Below are positions 30,401 to 42,559 of a stretch of DNA of 64,000 nt, piece by piece. The notes beneath the pieces were generated by a model. The model saw only the letters and a list, made by a program, of their open reading frames with translations. It was not told where the DNA came from and did not search any database. Within the stretch, counting starts at the first letter, position 1; each line of letters opens with the position of its first letter. The stretch is from Prostheceraeus crozeri. Lineage: Eukaryota; Platyhelminthes; Polycladida; Euryleptidae. The position numbers and the translations under genes were made by a program. The DNA is taken from assembly GCA_907163375.1 (NCBI GenBank), contig CAJQUW010007079.1, positions 55,753 through 119,752 on the forward strand, given 5' to 3'.

Positions 30401-31095
30401 CAAAGATTATGTATTCCATTGTCTTTGAGAACAGCTATGGAAACAAATAGGCCTACATATTCTTCTAGAGGCAACGAGGCATCGATTCAGTCTAGGTACA
30501 AATTCAGACGAGTCAATTGATTGATGAAGAATAAGAAATTGATGATTATCCTCTTCCTTTCTCTACGATGAATCATCTACCATCTTTCGGGGGAAAAGGG
30601 ACGCTTTCACTTCGAAAATTCGATCTGACTTTCCGATTGACCCTTTCTGATTGTTTCAATTTTAAAAGAGAAGATATAAATGATGTCGATCATGAGCAGA
30701 TATAAATGATTGGCAAAAATGACATGGACACCAAGAAATGCGTGCTTGACCCGGAAATCAGACAGTTCTTCTAATAATTCAAAAATAACAAGAGATTTTT
30801 TAACATGTGAGGCAAGCCTATCAGATTCTTAATTTTCAACGAATCAGAAACATACTCGATACCACCTCACCATCCAGGAATTTATATGGCTTTTTGTAAG
30901 AATCCGTAGACCCCATCAAAATGGAACCAAAAAGACGGAAAGGTGTCATACCTGACCTGTGGAGAAATTTCAAGTGATGTGGATATTGCTGCTTGTTGTA
31001 TTTCAGTTCGTATAAGCTTATACCATGCCCTTTCTCATGCACAGTTCGTTCTTCAAAGATACATGCTGCATTTGTTAGTCTGCTTTCCTACATGT
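27446..31095. other. Flanking DNA right of Mav1, no clear gene
   Basis: Short frames only. A stretch at about 27720-27858 is open, rich in Arg/Lys codons (ELKRRRRRDRSE) and followed by GAATAAAAC, so it could be a last host exon, but I see no confirming partner exon. Frames at 29033-29563 and 30164-30520 show no recognisable domain. A MITE-like repeat lies at 29605-30006. Confidence 0.4.
29605..30006. mobile_element. Candidate MITE, ~400 bp with inverted ends
   Basis: The left end TGCCACGCTCAATTACGCG is matched by the complement of the right end GAATTGCGCGTGGCA, with TAATTAC blocks inside both. A further GATTACGCGTGGCATC copy lies at about 29650. No coding sequence and no clear target duplication. 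Confidence 0.45.
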
Positions 31096-31164
31096 ACAGT
31101 GCGTTCATAAAGTCACTGTGCACCTGTTCTGAACAACATTTTGTCAAAGCAAACGCTCGTAATA

Positions 31165-32808
31165 CAGTCCGTTTCATAAAAAGTGGATCATCCTAAAATT
31201 TGACTAAATAAAACATAAGTATGATACAGAAAGCATTTTTCATAATATTTCATGTCCCTAATATATTTAAATGTCCTTATATAATCTGATAAGCTATGAT
31301 GCAGTAACGGTTCTTAAGAAGCTAATATTTTGTGGCCCTAGCCTTATTGTCAATGACATTACCAATTCGTCTAGGCATTGATTCGATGATATCGTTGATT
31401 TTTGACTTATCTAACTTTTTCCACTCTCTTTTTAACAGTGACGTAAGTTGTGATGCGCCATCTGTAGGTAGCAGTGAACGACGAACGTTACGTTTTAGAA
31501 TACTCCATACATTTTCTATGGGATTCAGATCAGGAGAGCGAGCTGGCCAAGATAATGTCTTAAGCCCTAATTGAGACTTGCATAAGTTGATTCTACTACT
31601 CCTGTGACACGTAGCATTATCATCCATAAATAACCAAGTCGATGGATCTGTCATTTGGCCAATGTTCATTCGTAAAACATTCACATAGCTTTCAGAATTC
31701 ATGGTTCCTTGCTGTATGTGAAGTTCAGAGCGGCCATTGGTCCAAATACCAGCCCAAATCAGTAGAGTCGCACCACCTTGTACCCGGGGACGATGTAAAT
31801 GTCTCGGAATCTCCTGATCAGATTTTATCCATAATCTCAATCGACCATCACTATCCTTCAGACGGACTGATGCATCATCAGACCAGACAGCTTGATCCCA
31901 TTGATTTCGCCAGTGACAATGACTCATTGCCCATCTGAGACGTCTTTTTGTATGCTTATCTGATAATTCGATCTGAGAGGGCCTCTTACAGCTCTTGAAA
32001 TTCGACTCAATAAGTCTTCTACGAATTGTGGACTTAGAAATAGACGAGACTAGTGCAGCCATCTCAGTTAACGAGAGACTTGGATCAACTTTAACAAATC
32101 TCAAAATTAGGCGGTCTCTACGTTTGGATGTTTTGCGTGGACGGCCAGAGCCCTCGTTACGACAGAGTCGAAAATCATCATTGTGCCATCGATGCACATT
32201 TGTGTAAGGGACATTTAGTCGCTTGCTTGTAGCTCGCAAAGAAAACCCTAGTTCTGGCAAGGCTGACACTTTGCCTTTTGTGAATGCGATCTCGTTATTG
32301 TTCATTTGTGCTTTGTATTGTTTTCAACCGGTAAGAGATAGATTTCTAGCTGAAAGCAATCAGGAGTGCTGCCAACACCACCGCAACGAAGTCAGGAAGC
32401 TATGGAACATGAAGTCCAGTTAATCACATGTAGCAGTTACATTATTGTTGATGAATAATGATGCTATACTGGCTCTGATTGACCGATTTTCTTTATTTTT
32501 GTTTTGCTTGATAGCTTTTGGCTTGTAGAACAACATATTACATAACAAAGGAAACAAATGTAATTTTATAAGAGTGAGGTATGATTTTGTGTAACATTGC
32601 TAAATGAAGATCAAATTATCTACTACTTTTTTATCTATAACAGGAAAACAACTCAATATTCATGTTTGAAATTTCCAACAATGATATTAGTAAGCACAAC
32701 TGACACATCTTCCAAAATTCAGAGAAATTCGTTCAAGTTTGGCGGAGTTAGACAAAGTTGAAGTTAAGGCGATGTTTAAGGGTGATCCATTTTTTATGAA
32801 ACAATCTG
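31165..32808 (-). mobile_element. Tc1-like transposon nested in the mariner element
   Basis: 1644 bp with imperfect inverted ends (CAGTCCGTTTCATAAAAAGT on the left; complement of TTTTTTATGAAACAATCTG on the right) and TA duplications at 31163 and 32809. It lies 67 bases inside the left end of the mariner copy, so it arrived later. Confidence 0.85.
31322..32305 (-). CDS. Tc1 transposase, intact
   Basis: 327 residues without a break. N-terminal paired-type helix-turn-helix (LRATSKRLNVPYTNVHRWH) with the GRPRKTSKR hook, then the DDE core: VWSDDASVRL (first Asp), LFMDDNATCHRS (second Asp) and WPARSPDLNPIENVW (Glu), the last two in the usual DD34E spacing. It cuts and pastes DNA between TA sites by binding the terminal repeats. 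As the frame is complete and the ends are present, this copy may be active or recently so. Confidence 0.9.
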   Translation of the reverse strand: MNNNEIAFTKGKVSALPELGFSLRATSKRLNVPYTNVHRWHNDDFRLCRNEGSGRPRKTSKRRDRLILRFVKVDPSLSLTEMAALVSSISKSTIRRRLIESNFKSCKRPSQIELSDKHTKRRLRWAMSHCHWRNQWDQAVWSDDASVRLKDSDGRLRLWIKSDQEIPRHLHRPRVQGGATLLIWAGIWTNGRSELHIQQGTMNSESYVNVLRMNIGQMTDPSTWLFMDDNATCHRSSRINLCKSQLGLKTLSWPARSPDLNPIENVWSILKRNVRRSLLPTDGASQLTSLLKREWKKLDKSKINDIIESMPRRIGNVIDNKARATKY

Positions 32809-32964
32809 TAATTAATCATAGATATCTGGCATCTGCACAGAGCCATTTACATGTTTCAAGAGGCGCAGTTGACTGGTTTATGACATTCAACATAGTGACC
32901 AGCGAGTTGAATATCAGTCACTTCGAAGCACCCGAGAGCTTGACATTGCACTTCCAAGCTAAGT

Positions 32965-33991
32965 ATGGTGTTGTCAATACAAGAGAGAATCTTCTTGGTC
33001 GAACATGTTTTCCGAGCCAATGGTGAATACACTGATGATGTGAAGAATGAGTTTTTAGAGAGATTTCCTACAACTGATTTGCCTCATCGAAACACTGTTA
33101 GGAATCTGATCAATAAGTTCAGAGAAACTGGCTCCGTGCACGATGCAACACGTTCAGGTCGACCAATAGTCTTAACTGAGCAGAAGGTCAATGTCATTTC
33201 CGAAGCTATGACTCATAGCCCAAGCAAGTCGATGCGTCGCTTATCTCAAGAAGTGGGTCTATCTCTCGGGGTGGCTCATACTGCTGTGAGAAAGAACATA
33301 TGCCTATATCCATACCGCATTTCTTGCCAGCATGAATTGAAGGATGCCGATCATGATAGGCGTCTTCAGTACTGCTTCTTTTTCAAAGAAAATCTGAATG
33401 GAAATGATGTACTCGATAAAACTTTCTTTTCTGATGAAGGTTGGTTTCATCTTTCAGGGTTTGTCAGTAGCCAGAACTCCCGAATATGGTCTAGCGAAAA
33501 CCCGCACGAATTTGTTGAGAAGCCATTACATTCTCTCAAAGTTGGGGTATGGTGCGCCATGTCAAGAAGGCGAATAGTTGGACCAATATTTTTTACCGAG
33601 ACTGTTACAGCAGAAAGATATTGTAATGAAATCATTGCTTCGTTCGTCAACGAATTAACTGACGATGAAAAAACAACTGCTTACTTCCAACAAGATGGAG
33701 CAACTGCGCATACCGCCAATTCCTCACTTCGATGCTTGGGTGAAATATTCCAAACCAGAATAATCTCCAAAGGAATTTGGCCTCCAAGATCCCCGGACTT
33801 GAGTGTCTTGGACTTTTACTTGTGGGGAGCGGTAAAGCAGAAGGTCTACCGAAGCAAGCCACAAGATCTACATGAGACAACAAATTGCCGCTATCAGTCT
33901 CGAAGAAATTCACCGAGTGTTTGAGAATATGAGACGTCGAATAGACCTCTGTATTCGTGAGCAAGGTGGACATTTTCAACAGTTTTTGTAA
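32965..33991 (+). pseudogene. Mariner-like transposase with one frameshift
   Basis: From ATG 32965: HTH (RNLINKFRETGSVHDATRSG), then catalytic blocks FFSDEGWFHLSGF, YFQQDGATAHTA and WPPRSPDLSVLDFYLWG, a variant of the IS630/Tc1/mariner superfamily with Asp at the third place. The frame breaks near 33873, after KPQDLHE; the C-terminal region continues in another frame to 33991. One-base indel, otherwise complete, so the decay is recent. The segment 32739-33026 upstream is not part of it. Confidence 0.8.
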
Positions 33992-34144
33992 GATATAAAT
34001 ATATATTTTGTTATCACGTAGTAATTGATGTTTTTACAAAGGAACTTTACTATTCATAATGCCCTGGCAATCTATTTCTAAGCAACGAAATACTAAGCAG
34101 GGATTGAATTATTAGGTGCACAGTGACTTTATGAACGCACTGTA

Positions 34145-36640
34145 TTTACAGCAGCATTTCTCAAAGTGCATGTATAAGTTTTGTGTTCTTCCTGAATGGC
34201 TCTACATTCTCCGATCGATTGCATTGGATATGAAGGTAGTGATGTAAAATTGCCGGCAGTTTTTGATTTGGGAAATTATTGCATCTGTCTCTTATGACGA
34301 AAATTTGCCAGCAATTATTGGATTGGGTAATTATTGCCGATGAGTTATAACACCAGGAATAGCGGGTCATCTAAGTCCTCAACCCGCCTCACTTTAAATC
34401 TCAAAACTGCCTCACTTAGATACAAAATAATACGTCTTCAACCTGCCATGCAGGTCTTCATCCAAACTCGCAAATGATGAATAAATCGATGTCGTCATCC
34501 TGTCTCATTACATTTTCGATAATTGATTAGCGGATATGTATATTCAAGGTACTTTTGAGAGCTTAGAGTGCTTGCAGCCTCTATGATCTTCGTAAAACAA
34601 ACTGCATTCTTCATTAAACTCTTAGTTGATTCGCTAAGTATACCTGCGAGGATGTTTGAGAGAACAGCAAAGGCCGGCCGGGACACATAATAAGTCATAA
34701 GCCATCGTTCCAAAGTCGCGTCACGATCTTTCATAAGCCAGCAGCCAAAAGTCAAAATTCACAAGCCATTTTGATCATTTTTTTCTCATGACAGATAATA
34801 CGAGCAGGCAGACGAAAATTTGTAAGATTTTTCTAATTTTTGAAAGAAGATAAAGCATGAGCATAAAGAAGAACGCGTTATATCACAAGGTTGGACCTAT
34901 TGAAGATCATCGCAAAAGGATTTTCAACCGGGTGACGGCTTATTGTGTGCGCCACTGTAAACAAAGGCGGCTTATGGCTTATTCTGCATGCCAGCTCTCA
35001 TTGAAATTTCAGTGTTGGAATGCCTTATGGCTTATCGTGTGTGCCTCCGGCCAAAGACAAAGTAAAGACGAAGCTGCGTTAGCAGCCGAGTCTGATAGCA
35101 ATTGCTGCCCGAAATCAAACGTGTTCGAAATGGCACAGCTTCATTTGCTAACAACAGAAACCGCACAACTATTGCAAAGTTAGCATTTGATCATGCGTTA
35201 ACCAAGCGGTAATGATTCTTAGCTTGTACAATGCGGTGTCGCAGCACCTGAAACTTGCAAACAATTGAAGTAATTCTCAATCAAGAGATGAACCTAAATC
35301 GTACGGCGATAGGCACCGGTGATTTGGGCTGTCATTGTAGCATTCAGTGTTATACGGCAATATCAATGCGGAATGATAGGTGTATAGAAGAAACAATGCA
35401 TACGAATCATATTACAATCAAGTATAGATAGAGATAGACTATAGAGTATCGCAAAAGTTCTTGGTATATAATAAATAGAGTGATGATAAGTGCAGTTGAA
35501 CCTCATCTTTTTAATTTCGGAAAAATACAATTCTCTGAAGCTAAATTCTTGGAATGCTTAGAATGTGTAGAATTTAAAACAGGAAACATGTGAACATAAA
35601 CTTAACATATAATGAAGTAAAACTCCAGCAAATTTATTTGCAAAATCTACTCAATTTAATAATTTAGCGGCAGATGCTGAGTAATTTAATAACAGACTAA
35701 TTCTCTCATTTCTTACAGATAATTGTTACCAGAGGCCTATGAACCTATGGCTAGAGACCTATATTACACAGCCTAATGTCCACTGACAAATGTCATATTT
35801 TCATAATTCAAGCTTCTGACCATTCTGATCACGTAGTTGAGCGTCTTCAGCACTCGTTTCGTTAACTTTATTTCCGTTACCAGATTTACTAAATTGTGCA
35901 GTTGTTTAGCTCCGGATACTCCGTCATTGTATTCGAACTCCCGTAGCACCGGAGTGGAGCTTTTCAACTCCGATACAAATGCACTAACTTCCAAATGTTA
36001 GAGCAACATAGCCAATGAGTATTCATTTAAGCTTTAATAGTAAGGCAAAGTATGAAGGCAACGAAATTTTGTGGCATTCAGGGCTGCGGTTTCGGTCGAC
36101 TTTTCAACCGTGTCAGGCCTGTAGCCACCGAGTACGAGTGCGACATACTACTGCTGAAATATAACAGCATTGTCGACGGCCCCATGTATTTAGCAGATTC
36201 TTCAGCTCATATCTTATGAAGTCTATCTCAGACGGATCAGTCAGGCTACCTTTCGACAAAACTCATAAGCCTCCTACACTTGGATTTACACCAATTATAA
36301 TACATCTAAAATATGAAAACTTGCTTTACCCGAAGTGAAGAAGCAAAACTTGATCTGTAAATCTAGTCAATAAGGAAGATTGCTTTTGTTTTCTTGGTCA
36401 GTAGCCACCTTATCTCTTGACAGTATTCAGATATTTGTGATGAGTCCAATCAAAAGTTGTAAAATGTTTACGGAAAAACATGATCAGTTAAAATTTAGCA
36501 ATATTCGCCTTTGATAATTGATTTCGAGGAATTATTTGCTAACTTCCAACACTGGTTGTTCCAGGAAGGATTGACTTGAATGAAGCAAGTCTAGTCAGCC
36601 GAGAGAGGTAACCTATGAGCATTAAAAGCATTGTAAGACA
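34145..36640. other. Unannotated flanking DNA
   Basis: No frame with a recognisable domain. A run at 34900-35180 repeats GGCTTATTGTGTGC-like phrases loosely. Nothing else seen. Confidence 0.4.
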
Positions 36641-36649
36641 TGAGCAAGT

Positions 36650-39400
36650 TCATGAGAAGAAAAACGCTTCTTTGGTACTCAACAAAGATTTGCGAGTTGA
36701 AGAATTTTCAAACTTTTTTATACTTGGCTGCAACTCTAAGACCAAAATAGCCTCAAATGCTTGAATTTCCATCAACATAATAACACCGAACGCAACGGAT
36801 GAACAGCATCGTGGACATTCCGTGATACTATCAAACTTAATTTTATCTTGCTCAGTGAAACACATGGGTTTCCTAGTGAGCTCCGTTTCATACCGTTGAT
36901 CAAAACGGACTTTCCTATCAAAAAAAGTTGAGGAAGTTTTGAACGCACTCTCTGCTTTGCCACACATGCATTTTATTTTGGTTCGTATTATTTTGATTTC
37001 ATACTTCTTAACAGGCAATGGCTGCTGGTTCATGATTAAAACGTTATACGCTAATCAATAGGTCAAATACATAGGGTTAATTAGTTTAAACTCTATCAAG
37101 TACTCTACCCTCTAAGCAATTCATATTATTGTTTAAACAGGGGGAAACTACTGCTACTGAAAATACGCTACGGAATACCAATTAATAATTCATGCATCGA
37201 GAAGTACAAAAAGAGAATTTAGCAAGCCTACTCAGCGAGTGAATTCTGTCCAACTGATGTTGTCAGAATTGTAGCTTCAATTTATCCTAGTACTTAGCGG
37301 TATTAACTATCCTAACGCTCGTGCACCTGGTTCTCCTTACCAATAGATAAAGGCGATCAGGTCTGCTATCCATCATACTCATACTGTATCAACATGTCAA
37401 AATCATTAGTGATGCCAGACGTAACCCATCAAATTAATCCCGAATGAAATGAAGATTTGATAAAAAGATAAATGAGAAATTTAATCCTTAAGAGGACTGA
37501 TCAAATGTTCCCTACAGGTGAATGGAATAGTGTCAAAATAACATATTCTTATTCAGGAAATAAAAGCAAAGAACTATAATCAAGATTGGAACTTAAATAT
37601 TAACCCTGAACTCCTGAGGTCATCAGCAGAGACTAGGGTAGGGCGATCGTGTTTCGGTCCCTTACCTCTGAACACTCAAACCCACCCTAGCGGGACCCTG
37701 CACAAAGGCAGCCTCAATCCACAGTTATTAATTTATAAAATGAAAGCTGCGACAATAAATACAAAATAATAATTTAAAAAAAATTGCCATCAAATTAATC
37801 GTTATTAATCAGTTATTCAAATCAGAATAAACATTAAAATAAATGATTGTCTAGCATTTGCTTAGCTGAATAATAACCGAATTTTAAGATAACTTCCCAA
37901 TGTTTTTGCAACTGTCTCTGAGCGGACTGCTTAAGTTCAAATCTAGAGTAGCTTCTTGCTACCAAAAGCTGAAATGTATTCCGAACTGAGTTTGATCTTC
38001 TTGCTGAATGTAACATTTGATGTCCGTATAGATGGTACATATGGGACTGAGCGCATTGCCGCTTTCTTCATGCCTACAAAATTTATCTTTGGGCATGACT
38101 TCCATTTGAAGTTTACCGCGTGAACACCACTTGTTCAAAAATGGTTTTGACCTAAAGCGTCGTTTGCAGCGTTCACAGTAACATTTAGCTTGTCATCAAA
38201 CTTTGTTTGTGGCGATACAATCTAGAAATTTTAGGAATGCCGCAATAATGCCATTCTGGGTGGTTGTCACTATAGACTAGGTTGTAAACCCGGTCAAAGC
38301 AAATTTGGCGATTTTAAACCTAGCGCCTTTTAGACCTTTTCCCAGAGATGCACGATAATCTTAATTATACCTAATTTTTCAAATTGGACGATGACATCTA
38401 AACCATGAAGTTTAATGTCATCCTCCCACTCGCGATATTTAGTGATTCGTTCACGATTTATACTTACCTCATCATAATGAAGAATGGAGATGACGGTACA
38501 CTTGAAACTGAAACTTCACATTAATGACAGCCCTTTTGTCAGCCAGTGCTTTCTGCAGGGTTAAACAGCCGCTCCCTTATAAATTTTCTAAGACCTTGAT
38601 TTTAATATCTATGTTTTCTATCCCATCAAAAACTAAGCCGCTGTCCATTTCATTGAATTTATCTAAGTTGTTGACGAGATAGGTAGCATGTCTCTCTATC
38701 CATTTGTTCACATCACCTATGAGATCAGCAGCACAGTAGGTTATCCTAATCGTCACAGTGGACTCTACTTCGCCCGTGCTACTGTCAACCTTATTGAAAC
38801 GAGCGATGAGATAGAACATGCCTTTGAGCAAAACATATCTAGGCTCGTCAACATTTGACTAATTATATTTATATTACTCGTACTATTAAGAAAGGATAGA
38901 TATTCTGTATAGGCTCGGAGCTTTTCATCTCATAGTCACAAACTAGCCTCTCAAGAGAGAATTTGCTCAGCCTTAGAGTGACATTGTTGTCTGAATGAAG
39001 TTCCGTGAGATGTGTGTGAAGGACAAACTCTGTTCGATATGTATTCTAACACGAAGAACAGGAAAAGCTGGCGTGTGGTGAGGGATGCTTCCTACCTGTT
39101 GTCGTGGGTGGTTGCCTCACACTACCACAGGACCTTCGATGTGGACGCGTAAGTTGGTGTTGCAAAACGCGCGTCAACACCATCACATTTGGGTCGCTGA
39201 GGTCGGTGCTGGGGTCCTCTCCCACAGACATTTTCAACGGTGTGACGTCTCAGGTTGAAGGCTTTGGCAAAGACCTTGTCACACCGTTGGTATCGGAAAT
39301 CCTCCTCGACTTCCCTCTCCTCTATCAGCTCAATCACCTCATCCTCCAGCAATCGCTCCACCGAGTTGATGGATAGGAGAGGGAGTTCGACCACCGCAGC
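36650..39400 (-). pseudogene. Fossil Maverick polB
   Basis: Scattered minus-strand pieces match the order of the Mav2 polymerase: zinc finger YQRCDKVFAKAFNLRRHT (about 39200-39320), FNEMDSGLVFDGIENIDIKI (38577-38831, compare FNQRDSALIFDGVDS), a YCGIPKIS-like stretch near 38230, and KPMCFTEQDKIKFDSITECP (about 36800-36870, compare MSDEDKQKFESCTSCP). All frames are broken. The fossil is split by a retroelement 3' end at 37690-38010. It shows that Mavericks have colonised this locus repeatedly. Confidence 0.7.
37690..38010 (-). mobile_element. Retroelement 3' end inserted in the fossil polB
   Basis: The sequence is nearly identical to the reverse complement of 43007-43298 and encodes the same end of a reverse transcriptase protein (VRNTFQLLVARSYSRFELKQ...NHLF). 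It is strongly 5'-truncated, as expected for target-primed retrotransposition. Confidence 0.75.
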
Positions 39401-39484
39401 TGGTGGTGATGGCGACGTAGGGATGATGGTTGGCGGGAGGAGACGTCATTTTATTTGGGCGGGTGGGAGATTCGTTTCATTTAT

Positions 39485-41605
39485 CTAATCAACGTTTATC
39501 ATGGGATCAATCATTGAAGTCACAATCTACATCTAATGAATTACGTTTCACTCTACTCCATATCATAAAGACTAACCTTTGTCGAATAGCTTAAGTACTC
39601 TGACCTGGAGAGAAAAAGCATCACATTGAGTAAGACGTCGAATGCCCAACATGAGCGACAGCTCAGAGGTCTCGGTCTAACAAACGACGAACAATCCGTG
39701 GAAAACAATCCCTCTACGGCAGTACCCGCTGTCTCGAAAGAATGCTCCAGCAAAGGAGGTATTACAGAGATGACATGTTTCATGAGCAGAAGTGAATCTC
39801 TTGTTAGCAAGACAGCAACTTGATGAAAACCAACTTCCAGATGCAGATTCTTCATTAAGTACAGCAAAGTGTTTGGAGTGAGATCATCTGATTTCACTAG
39901 TATCAATGTAAGGCAACTGCTTCACTCTAAAACCATTGATGGTTACTTCCTCTGTGGATTTGGCTTCAGTGGATGTAGTCTTCACTCCAAGTTTTGATTC
40001 AGTCAACGAAACATCTAGTGTGTGAAACCTTTAGATGAAATGTCACTCTATGAATTCATCGTCTAAACTCACTTAACGTTAACTTCAAGAAGCAGTTTGG
40101 AATGATGCACACTTCAATGTCGATTCTATCATTGCAAGTGTTAATTCACAACGCACACTCGAATGAAACCAACTCATTTGAAACATCTTGGATGATATGC
40201 CCGTTTGATTTACGGTTTGGGGCAACTATATTCAACGTTTGTCACTATGACTTCCGTGTCAATATCCAACCTAACCTAAAAAACATTTACTTATGCAACT
40301 TCTAACACATGCGATACTGATTGACGAAACAGCATTAGCTGATTCCTAGTGTCAATATATGACTGCAGTAGACAATCATGTAACACAGGGGTTCCCAACC
40401 TGGCGTACGGGGGTGCGCGAAGGAATTTTGAGGGGTACGCAGAATATGGGAGATTTATTATGATTCAATTTTACTTTCATTACTTTTCTGTTCATGGGTC
40501 TGTTAAACTGTTAAACTTTGTGCGCATTCCGCATTGGATTGTCATCATCTGCCCTTGAAGCAACCGTTGCTAATTAGCGACCACCAACTCGACTCCAACC
40601 ACATACTTATATGAATTCGTTTTCTCCACCATAGTAATGATTAAAAGCAAACAAAGAACTTGTTTGATGTTGGAGCATGTGTTGTTACAGTTATATACAG
40701 TATAGTTTGTGCGCATCAGTTATACCTAGTCTAATTTTTGTGTTATCCAATTACGAATTTCGTATACTTATACGCGTAATTAAATTTTAGTATGATTGAA
40801 TTCTTGCTATGTTAAGTGAGGGTACGCGGAATAATGAAAAATTCCATGATTCTCTACGTTGGGGTACGCAACATGAAAAGGTTGTGAACCCTTGATCTAA
40901 CATGACTTTCCATTCGTATGATTTAAACAAGCGATTGAATGCTATCTAAATGAAGATATGTGTGTTTTGTGTATGCATTTGGTGCAAGGTTGACCTCCCT
41001 TTCATTTCATCATTTAACCTCAGTGATAGAGGCAGTTCTTAAAAGAACTCATGGGCCATTCTTCAATCGTTTGTGGAGGGTCTTAAAGAAAACCTGGGCG
41101 AGATTGCTAAAGCATTCATGACCGAGCGATAGAAAAGATTACGTTGAGATCAGTGTCACATGCCCAACATGAGTTTCCTCAGGGGTTTCGGTCTAAAGTA
41201 TGACACAACCCCTTGCCATCCTTCCATCTGTGGCAGTGCTCGCCGTCCAAAAGGAGCGCCTCACCGTAGGAAGCATTATATCGAAGGTTTCCACATGACG
41301 TTGAGATGACCTGATAGCAAGCCATTCAGTGTATCAACCTCCCCCTCTGCATTCCATATCCGAAGATATGTGGCGGGCTTGGGACCGCTCTCGCTGCATT
41401 AGGAGGTAGCATCATGAAGGCCGTTTGGGGCGTTCTCGAGAGTGGCATTACTTCTTGACGTGGCCTGCAAGGAGAGAAGCATGAATGAAAGATGATATGA
41501 TTCTATTTTCCTGTCTGATACTTACGGAATTTGTGGGTTTTCTGTACTCTACGCGGATGTCCTCTTGATGATGTTCAGATGATAGCATCGAACATCCGCG
41601 CAGTT
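39485..41605. other. Decayed DNA left of and around the hAT MITE
   Basis: No convincing gene. Frames up to 117 codons (for example 39553-39906 minus) have no recognisable domain. The hAT MITE lies within at 40386-40894. Confidence 0.35.
40386..40894. mobile_element. Non-autonomous hAT element (MITE), 509 bp
   Basis: Starts CAGGGGTTCCCAACC and ends GGTTGTGAACCCTTG, the imperfect complement. Flanking 8-mers ATGTAACA (40378-40385) and ATCTAACA (40895-40902) match in 7 of 8 positions, the target length of hAT transposons. Internal GGGGTACGC repeats near both ends. No coding sequence. Confidence 0.8.
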
Positions 41606-41611
41606 GAAGCA

Positions 41612-41677
41612 CTCCTGGGTATCGTCCATCTTATTATTCTGATAGATGAGAGTGCAATCCGGAACGATACCCAGGAG
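41612..41677. repeat. Hairpin with a perfect 14-bp stem
   Basis: CTCCTGGGTATCGT at 41612-41625 pairs with ACGATACCCAGGAG at 41664-41677 around a 38-base loop. It precedes decayed coiled-coil sequence; meaning unknown. Confidence 0.6.
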
Positions 41678-41741
41678 TTAAACGTGGATGGCGGTGAGCT
41701 ATTCCGAGTACACGACATCATCCTTCTTCAAATCCGCCAAG

Positions 41742-42272
41742 TCACTCTCCAATTCTCACACTCTCAACAACGCTGCCTCCTTCAACTCACGCTCTCGATA
41801 CTCAGCCCTCTCCTTCCGCTCCAACCTCTCCTCAGCCTCCTCCTTCAACTGTCTCTCAGTCACATACTTCTGCCTCGCCTCCACACATTCTCTCCACTTC
41901 TCTGGCACACTAAGCATTTCTCTTCAATACATCACGCTCCACAGTCACGCATTTCACCGTGCTTCTCAACGCTTTCACTCGCCCCCTCAATCGGGTACAG
42001 TCCCTCTGTACATTACCATACACCAATTCATTCTTCCTCTTCAACATAACTTCACCCGGCACCGTCGACTTTTCAACCTTGACAACACACTTCGGCAGCA
42101 GCTCATCATACAGCATCCCCTTCGTGCCACACAACACTTCCCTCATCATGTGCTTTCCTATTGCCCTATTCACACATTTTGAGTGCGCCATACTAAATAT
42201 ATCGTTTTGCGCATCACATTTCATATTACCCCACACACAGCACCACATATTTATCCACAACATGATCAGCAC
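41742..42272 (-). pseudogene. Remnant of a coiled-coil Maverick-type gene
   Basis: Minus-strand frames give Cys/His-containing sequence (SKCVNRAIGKHMMREVLCGT), then RKNELVYGNVQRDCTRLRGR and, after a frame break near 41912, EKWRECVEARQKYVTERQLK and EERLERKERAEYRERELKEA. The order (metal-binding start, charged middle, coiled coil) resembles Mav2 gene A. Similarity is of type rather than of residues, so the relation is uncertain. Confidence 0.35.
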
Positions 42273-42559
42273 TCTTCGACGGACGAACTCGGAATCGCTA
42301 ACCGCTGAAACCTCACCACAGGAGCATTTTACAACCTAGCGCTTATTCACATCTTTCGTCATGTTGCTTGTATTAGGTATCACTATAAAGAGATAGAATA
42401 ATTTGCGAGATTGAGAAAATAACGCTCGCTCACTCATATGAAACGTTTAACAATCTCATTGCTTTTTGACTTAACAAAAAGTCAAATATTTTTCAAATTT
42501 CGCAGTCTCCACGAAATTTCTGTCACTTTTGCTGGTCATGTGTTTCGTCAGACTAAAGG

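Larger units (their letters stand above)
31098..34142 (+). mobile_element. Mariner-like element split by a Tc1 insertion
   Basis: Ends CAGTGCGTTCATAAAG...CTTTATGAACGCACTG, about 29-bp inverted repeats, flanked by TA on both sides. Removing the inner Tc1 element leaves about 1.4 kb, the usual mariner size. It encodes a transposase on plus with one frameshift. Confidence 0.85.

Noticed and set aside
41531..42182. Plus-strand frames of 120-170 codons rich in Ser, Leu and His.
   Set aside because: They are antisense to a minus-strand coiled-coil remnant and have no start context or domain.
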